Source: Hemerocallis citrina
Taxonomy: Eukaryota; Streptophyta; Magnoliopsida; Asparagales; Asphodelaceae
Assembly: GCA_017893485.1 (NCBI GenBank)
Contig: CM030360.1
Location: 4,142,467-4,206,466 of the forward strand
Reading direction: 5' to 3'
Length of the DNA: 64,000 nt
The notes under the pieces are model-generated. The model was not told the DNA's origin. It worked only from the letters and a program-made list of their open reading frames with translations, and searched no databases. Shown here piece by piece: positions 10,796-21,900 of this stretch. The translations under genes were made by a program, and so were the position numbers. The number at the start of each line of letters is the position of its first letter. Position 1 is the stretch's first letter.

Positions 10796-11400
10796 CTTAA
10801 ATCAATACCTAACAATACATTTTCAAGGCGGAGTTAGATCTAGATCCGACGGTTGCTGATGTGACCGATGAACCTGCAAAAAACCTGAAACACCGGCCGG
10901 TGGCATCGGCCTCCAACGCTCAAGTCAGAACCAAAGAGAGAAATAGAGTTTAAGAGAAATTGTTGATTGTTGATTACCTTGGAGGAAGAGGGTCTTTATA
11001 GGTCTGAGAAACATTCTAGGAGATCGATATGAATCTATTAAATTCATATGAATTCCTTATCTCCTGTTTAAATCTACCCATCAAGAGATAAGATATCTTG
11101 TTTGGGGATAAGAGATTTGACCTACAACCCTTATGGGCTGGGTCTCTTTTAGTAGGCCTAATCTGACACTTTTAATGAGCATAAAAGTGGCTCATGTCTT
11201 GTAGAGGAGCCTGAAAAAAAATTCGGACCTGTTAAAGAGACCCGTTATGACTAATCTGCCTATAGAAACTTTGAGATCTATGCTGAGATGATACGTTCCT
11301 GATTTGCTGGGATTTTCACCGTTATCACCTCCAAATCAAAAGATATGGTTAGGTGAACCAACCATCTCTCTAGTCATAAGTATGGGCACCAAATTAAAAC
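10796..11400 (-). repeat. fragment of a Tat-type LTR
   Basis: Collinear with the LTR at 46560-47060: the blocks CGGAGTTAGA, GAACCTGCAAAAA, GAAACACCGG and CTCCAACGCTC appear in the same order and spacing class. A minus-strand TATA-like CCTATAAAGACC lies near 10995. No internal domain is attached and the outer ends are not clear, so this is a solo or truncated LTR. Confidence 0.6.
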
Positions 11401-11424
11401 AGTTAGATCATTAATATCAACTAG

Positions 11425-12060
11425 TATAATGCACATGTGATGCACGTTTTCATAAGAATTGGAGGATTTTCACGTGCAATTTATGTGTTCAGAAATAGTT
11501 TTGAGTTGGACTCGCGTGGCATGTAATTGAGAAAAATATTTTGAAGGAAAAGTTACAATTTGTCCGTGTAATGCATGTGTTTATAAGTAGAATTTGAGTT
11601 GTACGTGCAACATGTGTGTATATTTAGTGTTAAAAAAATATTATAAAATTGTTTTGTGCTTGCGTTGCACGTATTAAATAGGTGGAATTTTTTATTTATT
11701 TGTTTTTGTTGTAATTAATGGGAGAGTTGGAGTTGCACGTGCAACGCACGGGTTTGTATGTTGACAAATGACAACCCCAACTCTCTCATTATAATATTAG
11801 AGATTAGAGATTAGAGATTATATATTATATTATAGATAGTAGATAGATAGTTAGATAGATAGATAAATAGATAGTAATTTACACGTGTGATGCACATTTA
11901 ATATATTTTTAACAAATTAAAGTAAAAAATTTGACATAGTGAGGACTCGAACCTGAGACCTCCTTCATATTAGTTATGCACGTACAATGCACGCGTTGGT
12001 AGATTTATAAATGGCACTAAGACCTTCTCTCATTATAATATTAGAGATTATAAAGATTAA
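11425..12060. repeat. dispersed ACGTGCA/TGCACG motifs and a TTAGAGA tract
   Basis: Motifs of the type CACGTGCAA...GCACG occur near 11440, 11472, 11610, 11665, 11735, 11885 and 11985. Two copies of a CTCTCATTATAATATTAGAGATTA block (about 11780 and 12030) each follow such a motif. Between them is a short AGAT tetranucleotide tract (11835-11875). These look like multiple degenerate ends of related small elements. Confidence 0.5.
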
Positions 12061-12852
12061 AGATATATGCACACCTTAATGTGCTGGGAAGTTGGGGGCC
12101 TCTCATAGTCTCATGTTATCGTTGTTGTGTGTTTAAGGGGATGAATATCTTCAGATTTAATTTTCTTATTCATCAACTTAATCAAACCTCTGCATTCTTC
12201 ATAAGCTTTTTAACCCAAACTCAAACTCAACTTTTCAATGGCATTGGCTTCTTTCATACCTCTTCCTTAGCAATGAAATTCTCGTCACCAAAAATATTTT
12301 TATAACTTTCAATCAAGCTCTTAAGAAAACAAATTGTTGCACTGCATATCCTAATTATCTAGTTCATAATAATGACAAAGAAGAAATAAAGATTCGGAAG
12401 TAAACCAGAAAATTCAAAATAAGTATTCGCATATCTCTTGCATTTGGAGAAGTTACAAATTTCATTTTGGCTAACTAATTTGCGCAAGCATGAGGGAAGT
12501 ACCAAAGTTAGAACTGGACTATGCATCATTATTCAAAAAAATTCGGTATCCAGCAATAGTAATAAGATTCCATGATACAGAGACAAAGCCAGGGAACTCA
12601 AATATATACATATTTAGCTAGAAACAGTGAAATATTTACATTGGAACGGTAAAATATTAAAAGTGACGGGTTCATCACTTGTAGCCAACCTCCATTTCTT
12701 TGGTTGGTTTCGACTTCTAGTAGGATGTTAATAAGTTGAATGCGAAGAGAGGTTTTGTTTCGATAAACCAGTGAAAGTATGGTAAATTTAAGGAGGAAGG
12801 CAGTTTAGGGACTTAGATAGGGTAGAGTATTTCTACGCTCTTAAAGACTATA

Positions 12853-13002
12853 TTAATCAGAAGATGAGCTAGCAGCTCTTTGACGACGCATACGTGCTCC
12901 CCATGAGAGGTTCTCATCAGATTCCTTGTTCATGCTCCTCCTCTTCAACTCTGCAACCTAGTCTTGCCATCGGCTCTTCCATTGCGGCTTTGCCTCCAAA
13001 TC
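12853..13002 (-). pseudogene. captured last exon of an unidentified gene
   Basis: On the minus strand an acceptor (TTTGTTTGATTTAG) leads into GATTTGGAGGC and an open frame with an ordinary protein look, ending ENLSWGARMRRQRAASSSSD and a TAA stop. One in-frame TAG interrupts it where Trp would fit (RWQD*VAELKRRS). I do not recognise the family. Its entry phase does not match the exit phase of the DnaJ exon at 13857-13963, so the two come from different genes or distant exons. Confidence 0.5.
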
Positions 13003-13856
13003 CTAAATCAAACAAAGCATCATCAGCTTATAAGATACTTGAATAAAACAATGATAATGAAACTACACAAAGGGTGAAATTCCTGAAATTTACAGGCAAA
13101 TGAAAAAATCATCTGGTGAAAGCTTTTGACTTTCTCCTTATAGTCTTGGTTTCACTTTCTTTACTTTCAATTAGCTGTCAGCTCCGGAAAGCAGTTTCGA
13201 TCTTTACTTTCACTTCTATTGTCAGGATGCTCATTCTGCGAATTGGTATGCTAGTGAAGGAGCTGATACAGAGACTGATATATCAGATATATAAGGATAA
13301 TGTGTTTTTGTTGCTGTGTATAGGGAAATTCTGTAATAGGAATATGCGTGCTTTCTATGTAAAATTGTATGCAGAGTGTTTGTCATTCCATTGTAAACAT
13401 ATTTTATATGAGGGGGGAAGGTTGATTGTTTGTAACAGGTTTTATCAAGAAATATGATCCAATTTCTCCAAGTGTTTTTTCCAATATGAGTTTTAGAAAG
13501 ACCTGATTAAAATTAAATATAATATAATGTATACACACAAAAACTATAAGAAAAATAGATCAATTTGCACTGATGCCCAAGAAATATTTAAGAGTTGCTA
13601 CCTTTGGAACTTAACATCAATTGTACCAAGTAATGGTGAGATTGTCAACATGATCAAGTGAAAAAACTTTTAAGGCGGGGAGCTTGTGGACAGATAGTAG
13701 GTAGATTCATCAGCCAACATAAATAGATACTCCCAAGTCAGACCTAAATAGTAGGTAGATTCATCAGCAACGAAGGATCCAACTAATCAACAGATAGATC
13801 AGGATAAATATATATGATTCAACAATACATTTTATATCCTTTTAAGGGAGACATAC

Positions 13857-13963
13857 CTGTTCATGTTGCCTTTGAATTTTTTATATAAATCCTTCAGATC
13901 TTTCTTCTCTGAATCTGATCCTCTATAGTTAGCTTCAAACTCTTCAACATCAGCTTCTGTAAC
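13857..13963 (-). pseudogene. captured internal exon of a DNAJC9/J6-like DnaJ protein
   Basis: A 107-nt exon with a clean acceptor (TTGGTTGTGTAG) and donor (AACAG|GTATGT) on the minus strand. The translation runs from VTEADVEEFEANYRGS through YKKFKGNMN. This is the segment that follows the J domain in plant DnaJ proteins of the DNAJC9/J6 type, nuclear histone co-chaperone relatives. The J domain and the other exons are absent, so this is a captured fragment, not a gene. The rest of the candidate Helitron (about 13010-13850 and 11990-12850) has no recognisable exon. Confidence 0.65.
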
Positions 13964-14744
13964 CTACACAACCAAAAGAAAAAGGGATCCCTTATGTGCA
14001 GAGTGAATATAAAAAAGCATGCTAGCAATTTTATTATCTCAGTTGTTACAATTTAACTCAATAACCTAAAATCACAGGAAACCTTTTTGTACAATGTCCT
14101 AAAGAACTCTTTCAGATTGTTAACAGCTTATCCTGATAAGGCCTGGGTAGCATGCATGTGTAAAAAAAATTGATGTATAAAATTAATATTTCATTTGTTC
14201 TAGTTAATTTTGCGACGTTATGTGTTGATGTTATGTTTAATAGAAAATGAAATATGAAAACCTATGCATGCTAGTAGAGAATTAATAGGTTGTTAAAATT
14301 GAAATTCAATTAAAGATGATTTGACAAGTTGTTGGGCACAAATGATAAGCCATGATTAGATTATTGAAATATGTTGATGTGTAACTTAAAGTTGTCAAAT
14401 TGTACATAAAATTTTGTGCAAATATTAAGAGAGAATTATACAATCAATTCTGAGATGAAAATCTCTAAGAAGAAAATAAAATTCATGCTAGTTGCTTTTA
14501 ATACTAAATAAAATGTAACTTTATGAATGTTCTCAAAATTTTACTATTTACAATATTTGTGTAGAAATTCTTTCTAATATGGATAAAATTGAAAGAAATT
14601 ATTTCTGGAGACTTAGGAATGTTTTTAAGAAAGACTAAATTGAAAAAAAAAGAATTGGAATCGAAAATAGTTGAAAGTATTCAAAAATGGAATTTTTCAG
14701 AGAATCGAGTTATATAAATTTAAATTCTACACTACTCAGTTAAG

Positions 14745-14870
14745 CATTCGGACTTGGTGGCTAGCACAAGTGCAAGGGCGCATGGCGTCCCCATGTGGTG
14801 CTCTGGGGGATTCCTCCTGGTCGCGGGTTTGAGTCTAGGCGTTGGCTCTGTTTATTTAATTTTCCTTTTT
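14745..14870 (+). repeat. tRNA-like SINE-type segment 1
   Basis: Contains GGTGGCTAGCACAAGTGC, which is A-box-like, and CGCGGGTTTGAGTCTAGGC, which is B-box-like, about 60 bases apart, followed by a T-rich tail. It could be a degenerate tRNA-derived SINE head. The spacing is longer than in a tRNA. Confidence 0.35.
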
Positions 14871-14929
14871 ATATAAATCAGAGTGTAATTGAGTATAAAA
14901 AAAACTCATTAGGTTCATTATTAGAAATT

Positions 14930-15010
14930 GAGAATGGCCTAGTGGTTGGGCTTGTTGGTTGCTTGCTTGAGGTCTCGGGTTCGAGCCCGAGTGTCCCTCT
15001 TTAGGATTTT
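14930..15010 (+). repeat. tRNA-like SINE-type segment 2
   Basis: A-box-like TGGCCTAGTGG and a near-ideal B-box arm CTCGGGTTCGAGCCCGAG, which folds as a 5-bp T stem with a 7-base loop, at tRNA-like spacing. A good acceptor stem and anticodon arm are not seen, and T-rich DNA follows. A SINE head is likelier than a functional tRNA. Confidence 0.42.
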
Positions 15011-15409
15011 ATTTTATTTTAATATGATTTATAAGTTTTAAAATTTGGAAAATTCATGGAAATATTCTAACATAATATTATATCATTTGGGCATTGTTTC
15101 ATGTGATTTAAACGATATTTTTGGGATAAATAAAGATCATATTCATGTATTAGAGAAGACTTGAACTCAACAAAAATATATATATGATTAAAGTTGTTAA
15201 GAATTGGTGAGATGAATTTATATGATAAATCTCAAAAGATTGTGTTTTAATCTTAATTAACTTGTATGGAGAAAGTTTAGATGAGCATTGTGAAAATGAA
15301 TAGTTTGAGATTTTACTTATTGATGAGTAAATAAGAATGAATGAAATGATTTGAATGAAACATGAATACATGAAATTGAGAACATGAGTTATAAGGGTAT
15401 GAGAATCCC

Positions 15410-15801
15410 AAGTTGTTGAACATGAAAAGATGTTGATTCTAGAGGCTTAGTGAGGCCCAGGTATCGGCAAGTGTTGAAAATGAATAGTTGATTTGAGAAG
15501 TGTCTAATATGGGTTGTCATTCTCAGGATTTTTGTGTAAGACCGGTAGGAGGGTAAGCTAACTCTAGGTGATATAATTTATTCATATTTAAACTTAAGAA
15601 TAGGCACTAAGGGGAGATGTAACAAAACTTGGGCAAACGTAAGTGGGGCGCGTCTATATAGTCGGGCAGTGGATTCCGAGACTATAGACCTAGTCGGACA
15701 TTGGATTCCGGGACTGTGGTTGCTTGCGGAGCGAGACGAGCCTCAATTAAATCCAGAATTATGATTAATCGGGCGGTGGATTCTGGGATCATGATTATTC
15801 G
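15410..15801 (+). repeat. older inverted Tekay-type LTR, left part
   Basis: Diverged but collinear with the complement of the LTRs at 15802-18730 and 23615-26583: for example TAAGACCGGTAGGAGGGTAAGCTAACTCTAG aligns with the reverse complement of 16695-16725. It continues at 26589 after the younger element. The left end is uncertain; 14281-15410 may belong to it but I cannot align it by eye. The region 15160-15400 is AT-rich with no gene. Confidence 0.65.
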
Positions 15802-18730
15802 TGTAACACCCCGAATTCCTAATATAACTGAATTCGAGATTCCACAGGATCTTTACGCTTCTTTCGTACAATTTTACAAGGAATTTAAAAACTTTTCACT
15901 TCACATCAGAGTTACATGGAATCTTTACACTTTACATTATCACAGCGGAAGCAACATTACAATAAATTACATGAAACAATATTTAACTCAATCCTGCGCA
16001 GCATGTATACTTCAATAGTCAAGCATCTTTACCCTGCATATAAAACTGTGGGCGTGTCAGTTCATTCAATTGACTAAATATTATACACGGCCATCCTCTT
16101 TATGCCGGAAACAGTATAACGATTCTCATTTCTTGACAAACAAAAACTTGTCACATACAAAACTAAAGGGACTATCCTATTGATGTCGTGTTGTGAATGT
16201 GCACTTAGTCCTTAATGCAATTATTTATATTATATGACAGTAATGCGCACTTGTTCGGATTCTATGCATCCCATACTACATAGGTCCGAGGGCAAGCCCT
16301 TAATCGTACTTCATCTTATAGGGTTCAATCCCTCGCCATGACTTAAACTACTACGGTAACTACGGTAAGTATACTAGATGTCTTATGATCTACGAGCCGA
16401 ATCCCACGCACTGACATGACGCATCAAGCAGTCAGACTATGGAAAATTTAGCCTCCGCCAAGGAACAATGGCACCACCTGTAGCCACCAAAACACCCCAC
16501 AACCATCACCACCGGGATGATAATTCTGCAATAGTGCTCACGCCATGTCATGATGCATCAAGCAGGCAGTCTGTGAATCACTCTCACACCGCCAATCCGA
16601 TGGCCCTCATACTCGTGTTTTTCTCTTATTTTCATCACATCTTCACTATGTATCTAGTCCTTAGTTTATTAGAATCATGAGCAAAATCAATTCTCTAGAG
16701 TTAGCCTTTCCACTATACCGGTCTTAATTCTTTATTCAACATGACCCAAATCTTGGACTTTTCATTTCAAATTTCATTTTAATTTATTTCTTTTCCAATG
16801 CCGGTATGAGGCTTAGCTACACTCTAGTTCTCAATTTCAATTCACAATTACACAAGAATCAAGTATTTCAAACTCATAAGTTCATTTTTCATGATTACAT
16901 CAGAATTTCATTGTCATGTTCATAGCATTCATAATCGTAAAACCTTTCATAATTTCAATAGAACAATTCACCTCACTTCATATACAATTTCGTGCAAGGA
17001 CAAATAAAATTTACTTTTCTAAATTGTCACATCCAATCTTCATTCATCTCCTTCAACAGTATATACATTTATTTTTATCACAAAGCAAAATTAGAATCTG
17101 AGATGTTGAAAAAGAGTCTGGACAGTCGGCTCAAAACATAGCCAGTCAAATGTTCAGCAAAAAAAAAAATATTCAAGAAAATGTTCGGAATAGTCGACTG
17201 CTACCCATGACCAGTCGGCTGTTCTGCAGTGTTTAAACTCTAAAATACAAATTTCGGGGCAGTCGAGTGTTACTTAGACCAGTCGGCTGTTATGCAAGGT
17301 TTTAAAATCGAAAATACAAATTGCAGAGCAGTCGACTGTTACTCAGACCAGTCGGCTGTTATGCAAGGTTTTAAACTCGAAAATACAAATTGCGGAGCAG
17401 TCGACTGTTACTCAGACCAGTCGGCTGTTCTGCAGGGTCTTAAAACTCGATGGATTTTTATAATCAGGTCAATCGACTACTACCTATATTCGGTCGACTG
17501 ATCAGTATTAAAATTTAAAGTATGGAAACATTTCACAACATTTTAGTTAAACTACAATATGTTCATTTATCAACACGAACATGCAACTTTATTTGAATAC
17601 CATCACCACAAGTATGGTTTTGCTAATTAATGTAGGGATTCTTACGACTAGTATTTTCCACACAACCACGACTCCAAAGAAATCGTATTTTCCCATAATC
17701 ATCATTTTTTCTACTGAGATAAACATTTATCCCAATTCAGTATGCTAGATTAAAATAACATGACATTAATCATACCACTTCATTAAGTTCCCCTATTCAT
17801 GTCATACAATTATACTTGTGTTCCATTTTCATTTTAATCATAATATTAACGAGGAGCAATATAATGGCATTCATTTATTCTTGCATAATTAGCACAAAAC
17901 CCAGCATGGTCTCTAATTTAGAAGTCATGAGAAATACCCACCTTTTTGAAGAAACAAAGAGAAATCCCTTAGAGCTTCCTAGATTGCGATGCACGCCTCC
18001 TCCTTCTTGCTCCTTGCCAAAACCGAAGCTTCAAGTTGGGATTGAATAGCCGGCCTCCAAGGGAACACTCACACTAGAAGCTACTCAATCTTTTTCTTCC
18101 CAAAATTCTCAATCTTTTCTCACTCTAATCTTTTCTCTCTTTAACAAATTTTCTATTGTACTAAGATGAGAAGAAGCTATGGGGTATTTATACATAATTT
18201 TGAAGTAGATTGGAGGGCTAGGATTCAATGGATGGTTATAGAATGGAGGGTTAGGATGAGAGTAGGAGTTATAGTAACTACCCACACACTAGGTAACCAC
18301 CCATGTACACAAACCACTCCTATGCACAATCCGACCCTACTTTATGTGCAATGCACACTACGTGCTCCGCACGTGCCACCTAGTACCCTTAATTAAAAGT
18401 TTGTACAATTTTAATAAATTAAATTGTTCACATTTTGTCTCTTCATGACAAGTGTGGCCATTTAATTAATTTATTAAATTGGTGGGCTTCATAAGTAGTG
18501 GGCTTAGGTTGTGGGCCAAACAACAAAATAGTAATAAATTAAAGTGGGCTAATACAATTAATTAGTATTTTAGGCCTTTTTTTTAGAAAATTAAGCTTTT
18601 TAGGAAAATAAAGGTAAGGAAAAATAATTGTTCATACTATTAAATAAACAAATAATATACATATGAAATTTTCACGTGCACAACACGTGAAAGTCAATAT
18701 TTTATTAAAAAGGAAATTTAGGGTATTACA
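15802..18730 (-). repeat. 3' LTR of the Tekay-like element
   Basis: Plus-strand ends are TGTAACACCCCG and GGGTATTACA. A purine-rich tract (minus-strand AAGGAGGGAG) abuts the inner end at 18733-18745. On the minus strand a TATA-like TGTATAAATACCCC lies near 18180. It carries the 77-bp GTCGAC tandem array. Reading frames inside the LTR (for example 16468-16680 and 17816-18049) recur in the sister LTR only because the LTRs are copies. Confidence 0.92.
17121..17506. repeat. GTCGAC/GTCGGC tandem array in Tekay LTR
   Basis: About three and a half units of roughly 77 bp. Each unit has AGTCGACTGTTACTCAGACC followed by AGTCGGCTGTT and an AAATACAAATTGC spacer. The same array is at 24957-25340 in the other LTR, and a diverged version is in the solo LTR at 59935-60165. 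Relative to minus-strand transcription it lies 0.6-1 kb downstream of the TATA-like motif, so it would be in the transcript. Confidence 0.85.
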
Positions 18731-18819
18731 ACACTCCCTCCTTAGAATAGTTCCATCCCCGGAACTACAATTAAAGGGTGAGGAAACAGAAATACAACAA
18801 GAAGAAAGAAAAATACAAA

Positions 18820-20191
18820 TCAAACAAAGAGCTCGGGATGATCCTTCATCATCCTCTCCTCAGATTCCCAAGTAGCCTCTTCAACCAACTGGTTTCTCCA
18901 GACTACCTTGACCATCGGTATCGTCTTATTCCTCAAGACTTTCTCTCGACGATCAACAATCTCAACTGGGAGCTCAATGTAACTCAGATCCAACTGCAAA
19001 CCCTCTGGCACTTCGGGCAAATGATGACTTGGATCTGGAATGTAACCTCTCAGCATAGACACATGAAAGACATTATGCACCTGAGGCAACTCTTCTGGTA
19101 ACTCAAGCCGGTAAGCAGTTTTCCCGATCCTTTTCAATATCTTGTATGGACCTATAAACCTCGTGGCTGGCTTCCCAGTCTTGCCTAATCGGATCACGCC
19201 TTTGCTAGGTAAAATCTTCAGAAAGACAAAGTCACCAACCTCAAACTCAAGGTCCCTTCTCCGGTTGTCTGCATAGCTCTTCTGCCTACTCTGAGCATCC
19301 ACCAACCTCTTCCTGATCGATCAATCTTTCAGAGGTCTGCTGCACAATCTCAGGCCCAAAAAATTGACGCTCCCCAACTTCAAACCAACAAACAGGCGTC
19401 CTGCACTTCCTGCCATATAAAGCTTCGTACGGCGCCATCCCGATACTGGTCTGAAAACTGTTGTTGTAGGCAAACTCTACCAAAGGTAAATGCCTTTCCC
19501 AACTGCCTCCAAAGTCTAGTACACAACACCGAAGCATATCCTCAAGAATACGGTTGACTCTCTCGGTCTGCCCATCGGTTTGCGGATGAAAAACAGTGCT
19601 GAAATCCGTCTTGGTACCCAAAGCTGTCTGAAGACTCCTCCAAAAATGCGAAGTAAACTGCGCATCTCGATCAAACACAATGGTCAATGGAACGCCATGA
19701 AGCCTGATGATCTCACCCACATACATCTCAGCTAACTTGTCCATCGAAGCAGTGAGTTTCATTGCCAAAAAGTGAGCGGACTTGGTTAGTCGATCGACTA
19801 TGACCCAGATCGCATCATTGCCTTTAGGACTCTTGGGCAATCCCGTAATGAAATCCATACTGATGTTATCCCACTTCCATTTCGGAATAGGTAACGGCTG
19901 TAATAGACCTCTAGGTTTCTGATTCTCGGCTTTGACTTGTTGACAAACCTCACACCTCGACACAAATTCAGCCACATCCCGCTTTAAACCTGACCACCAG
20001 AAATGCTGTTTAATTTCCATATACATTTTGGTACTCCCAGGATGTACAGACAAAAGAGTAGCATGTGCCTCCTGAACAATACTTTCTTTCAAGTCCGACT
20101 GATCCGGAACACACAGCCTCTCACCAAACCACAGCACTTCATCCCTGATTTGAAATCCGGGCAACTTGCCAGCACCAACCTGCTCCTTCAT
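18820..20191 (-). pseudogene. chromoviral integrase with chromodomain, frameshifted
   Basis: The HHCC zinc finger is at the start (EAHATLLSVHPGS ... CEVCQQVK). The catalytic core has all three acidic residues in SMDFITGL, FDRDAQFTS and GQTERVN. A one-base frameshift near 19300 separates it from the C-terminal part, which contains GPYKILKRIGKTAYRLELP and VHNVFHVSMLRGY. It ends with a chromodomain (VEIVDRREKVLRNKTIPMVK to MMKDHPELF) that in this clade directs insertion to marked chromatin. The C-terminus lies about 90 bases from the LTR. Confidence 0.9.
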
Positions 20192-20193
20192 CT

Positions 20194-21441
20194 TCAGACT
20201 CTCTGCATCTTCCTCTCACCATACACATAATATATCCATTGCTTTAAGGCAAAGATAATCGCAGCTAACTCCAGATCATGAGTCGGATAATTCTTCTCAT
20301 GCGGTCTTAGTTGCCTAGACCCATAAGCGATCACTTTTTCTTCTTGCATTAAGACACAACCAAGCCCACGATGTGAAGCATCGCTGTTGACATCATATTC
20401 AACACCTGCTCTAGGCAAAGCCAAAATTGGTGCAGTAGTCAGCCTCTCTTTCAACTGCTGAAAGCTTGTCTCGCACTGCTCGGTCCACTTGAAGTTCACA
20501 TTCTTCTTGGTCAAACCAGTGAGCGGCACGGCTATCTGAGCGTAGCCTTGAATGAATCTCCTATAATATCCAGTCAATCCAAGAAAACTCCTGACTTCCT
20601 TTACTTTAGTAGGCCTTGCCCAATCTCTCACTGTCTCTATCTTCTGAGGATCAGTTGCCACTCCCTCCTTAAAAAGGATGTGACCTAGGAATGCCACTTC
20701 AGATTTCCAAAAATCACACTTGGACAACTTGGCATACAACTCATGCTCCTGAAGCTTCCTCAAAACTGCTGCCAGATGCTCCGTATGCTCCTCCTCCGAC
20801 TTGGAGTACACGAGAATATCGTCGATAAACACCACGACGAAATAATCAATGAATGGCCTCAGAACTCTGTTCATCATGTCCATGAAGATTGCAGGTGCAT
20901 TCATTACTCCAAATGGCATAACTAAGAATTCGTAATGCCCGTGTCGAGTTCTAAACGCAGTTTTGTGCACATCCTCAACTTTCACTCGAACTTGATGATA
21001 TCCTGATCGAAGATCTATTTTGGAGAAAACAGCAGCTTCTTGTAGACGATCGAACAAGTCATCAATTCTTGAAATCGGATATTTATTCTGAATAGTGACC
21101 TTATTCAGCTCTCGGTAATCGATGCACACCCTCATCGAACCATCCTTCTTCTTTACCAAAAGCACCGGCGCTCCCCAAGGTGATGCACTCGGTTGAATAA
21201 AGCCTTTCTCCAATAGTTCCTCAATCTGCCGTTTGATCTCATCCTGCTCCACAGGTGCCATCCTATACGGTGCCTTGGAAATAGGTGCACTCCCTGGCTG
21301 AATAGTGATGCCGAACTCTACATCACGATACGAAGGTAACCCAGGCAAATCTTCTAAGAACACAATCGAATAATCCGGAACCACCGAAATCTGCTGCACC
21401 TCTGCAGGAATCCCCTTCTTCTGGCTAATAGCGGCAACCAA
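20194..21441 (-). pseudogene. gypsy reverse transcriptase, RNase H truncated
   Basis: One open frame of 415 codons covers the complete [22 protein letters not shown], the YRELN motif, [12 protein letters not shown], and the catalytic FIDDILVYS. Then comes the first half of RNase H, with its first Asp in [12 protein letters not shown] and Glu in HDLELAAI. The frame then stops after IYYVYGER. The expected TDHKSL block and the linker to integrase (roughly 100-150 residues in relatives) are missing, so there is an internal deletion near 20205-20215. This is the best preserved enzyme in the element. Confidence 0.92.
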
Positions 21442-21462
21442 CTCTAAACATCTCCTCTTTCC

Positions 21463-21810
21463 TTAGAAAGTGACTTCAGGTCCTCCAGAAGCCTTTACTG
21501 TTACTGTCTTGGTCTTGCACTCGATATTCGCATTGTACACCGACATCCAATCAATGCCAATGATAACTTCGACTCCCAAAACATTCAGCTTGATCAGATC
21601 GATCCCAAAAATTTGATCTCCAATCAAGATCTCGCAGTCAGCATAGTACCGATCAGTGGATAAAGTCTCCCCTGATGGAGTAGCTACTGCTAAAATCTTG
21701 TCTGGAAAGGTTTTCGGTTCAACTCCCAGAACTTTAGCAAATCTAGGTGATATGAGAGGATCCAGTATCGAACAGAACAACAGCTTTCATTCCATTCAAA
21801 TAAAGTTCTC
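21463..21810 (-). pseudogene. chromoviral aspartic protease region
   Basis: Begins GELYLNGMKAVVLFDTGSS, where DTG is the catalytic triad of a retroviral-type aspartic protease. A small deletion then shifts the frame. The continuing frame has ISPRFAKVLGVEP, a tail with LNVLGVEVIIGIDWMS, and the typical link to RT. A TAA stop separates it from the RT frame at about 21465. Upstream it is separated from gag by the intron-like segment at 21811-21900. Confidence 0.82.
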
Positions 21811-21900
21811 CTGTTACATAATACACACTCATTACGTAACATTTCACTAAATAAACGGGAAAAGAAAACAACATGAACCTCTAAACATCCGCCCTCGTAC
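21811..21900 (-). other. putative 90-nt intron between gag and protease
   Basis: On the minus strand the segment starts GTACGA after ...CATCACTG and ends GTAACAG before GAGAACTT. Removing it joins ...HVITG to ELYLNGMK in frame and yields the usual gag-protease linker. Keeping it gives an in-frame TAG after five codons. It is AT-rich with a pyrimidine tract. Length 90 is a multiple of three. No similar intron is known to me in Tekay-group elements. Splicing is inferred only. Confidence 0.55.

Larger units (their letters stand above)
11421..14280 (-). mobile_element. candidate non-autonomous Helitron with captured exons
   Basis: On the minus strand the segment begins TCTCTACTAG (14280 downward), close to the usual plant Helitron 5' end. 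It finishes ...ATTATACTAG followed by T (11421/11420). A short imperfect hairpin (ACGTGCAT-CAC-ATGTGCAT) sits about 7 bases before the CTAG end. The base before the 5' end is T rather than the expected A, which lowers confidence. Inside are two exon-like pieces from different genes, as Helitrons often carry. No Rep/helicase gene is present. Several CGTGCAACGCACG-like motifs (11430-11990) suggest nested older Helitron 3' ends. Confidence 0.5.

Noticed and set aside
14930..15000. Functional tRNA gene
   Set aside because: The T arm is good but no matching acceptor stem or anticodon arm can be drawn.
16320..16345. B-box-like GGGTTCAATCCCT in the Tekay LTR
   Set aside because: No A box at the right distance; the motif is simply part of the LTR and recurs in all copies.
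17121..17506. CRISPR-like array
   Set aside because: Spacers are nearly identical from unit to unit, and this is a plant LTR tandem repeat.
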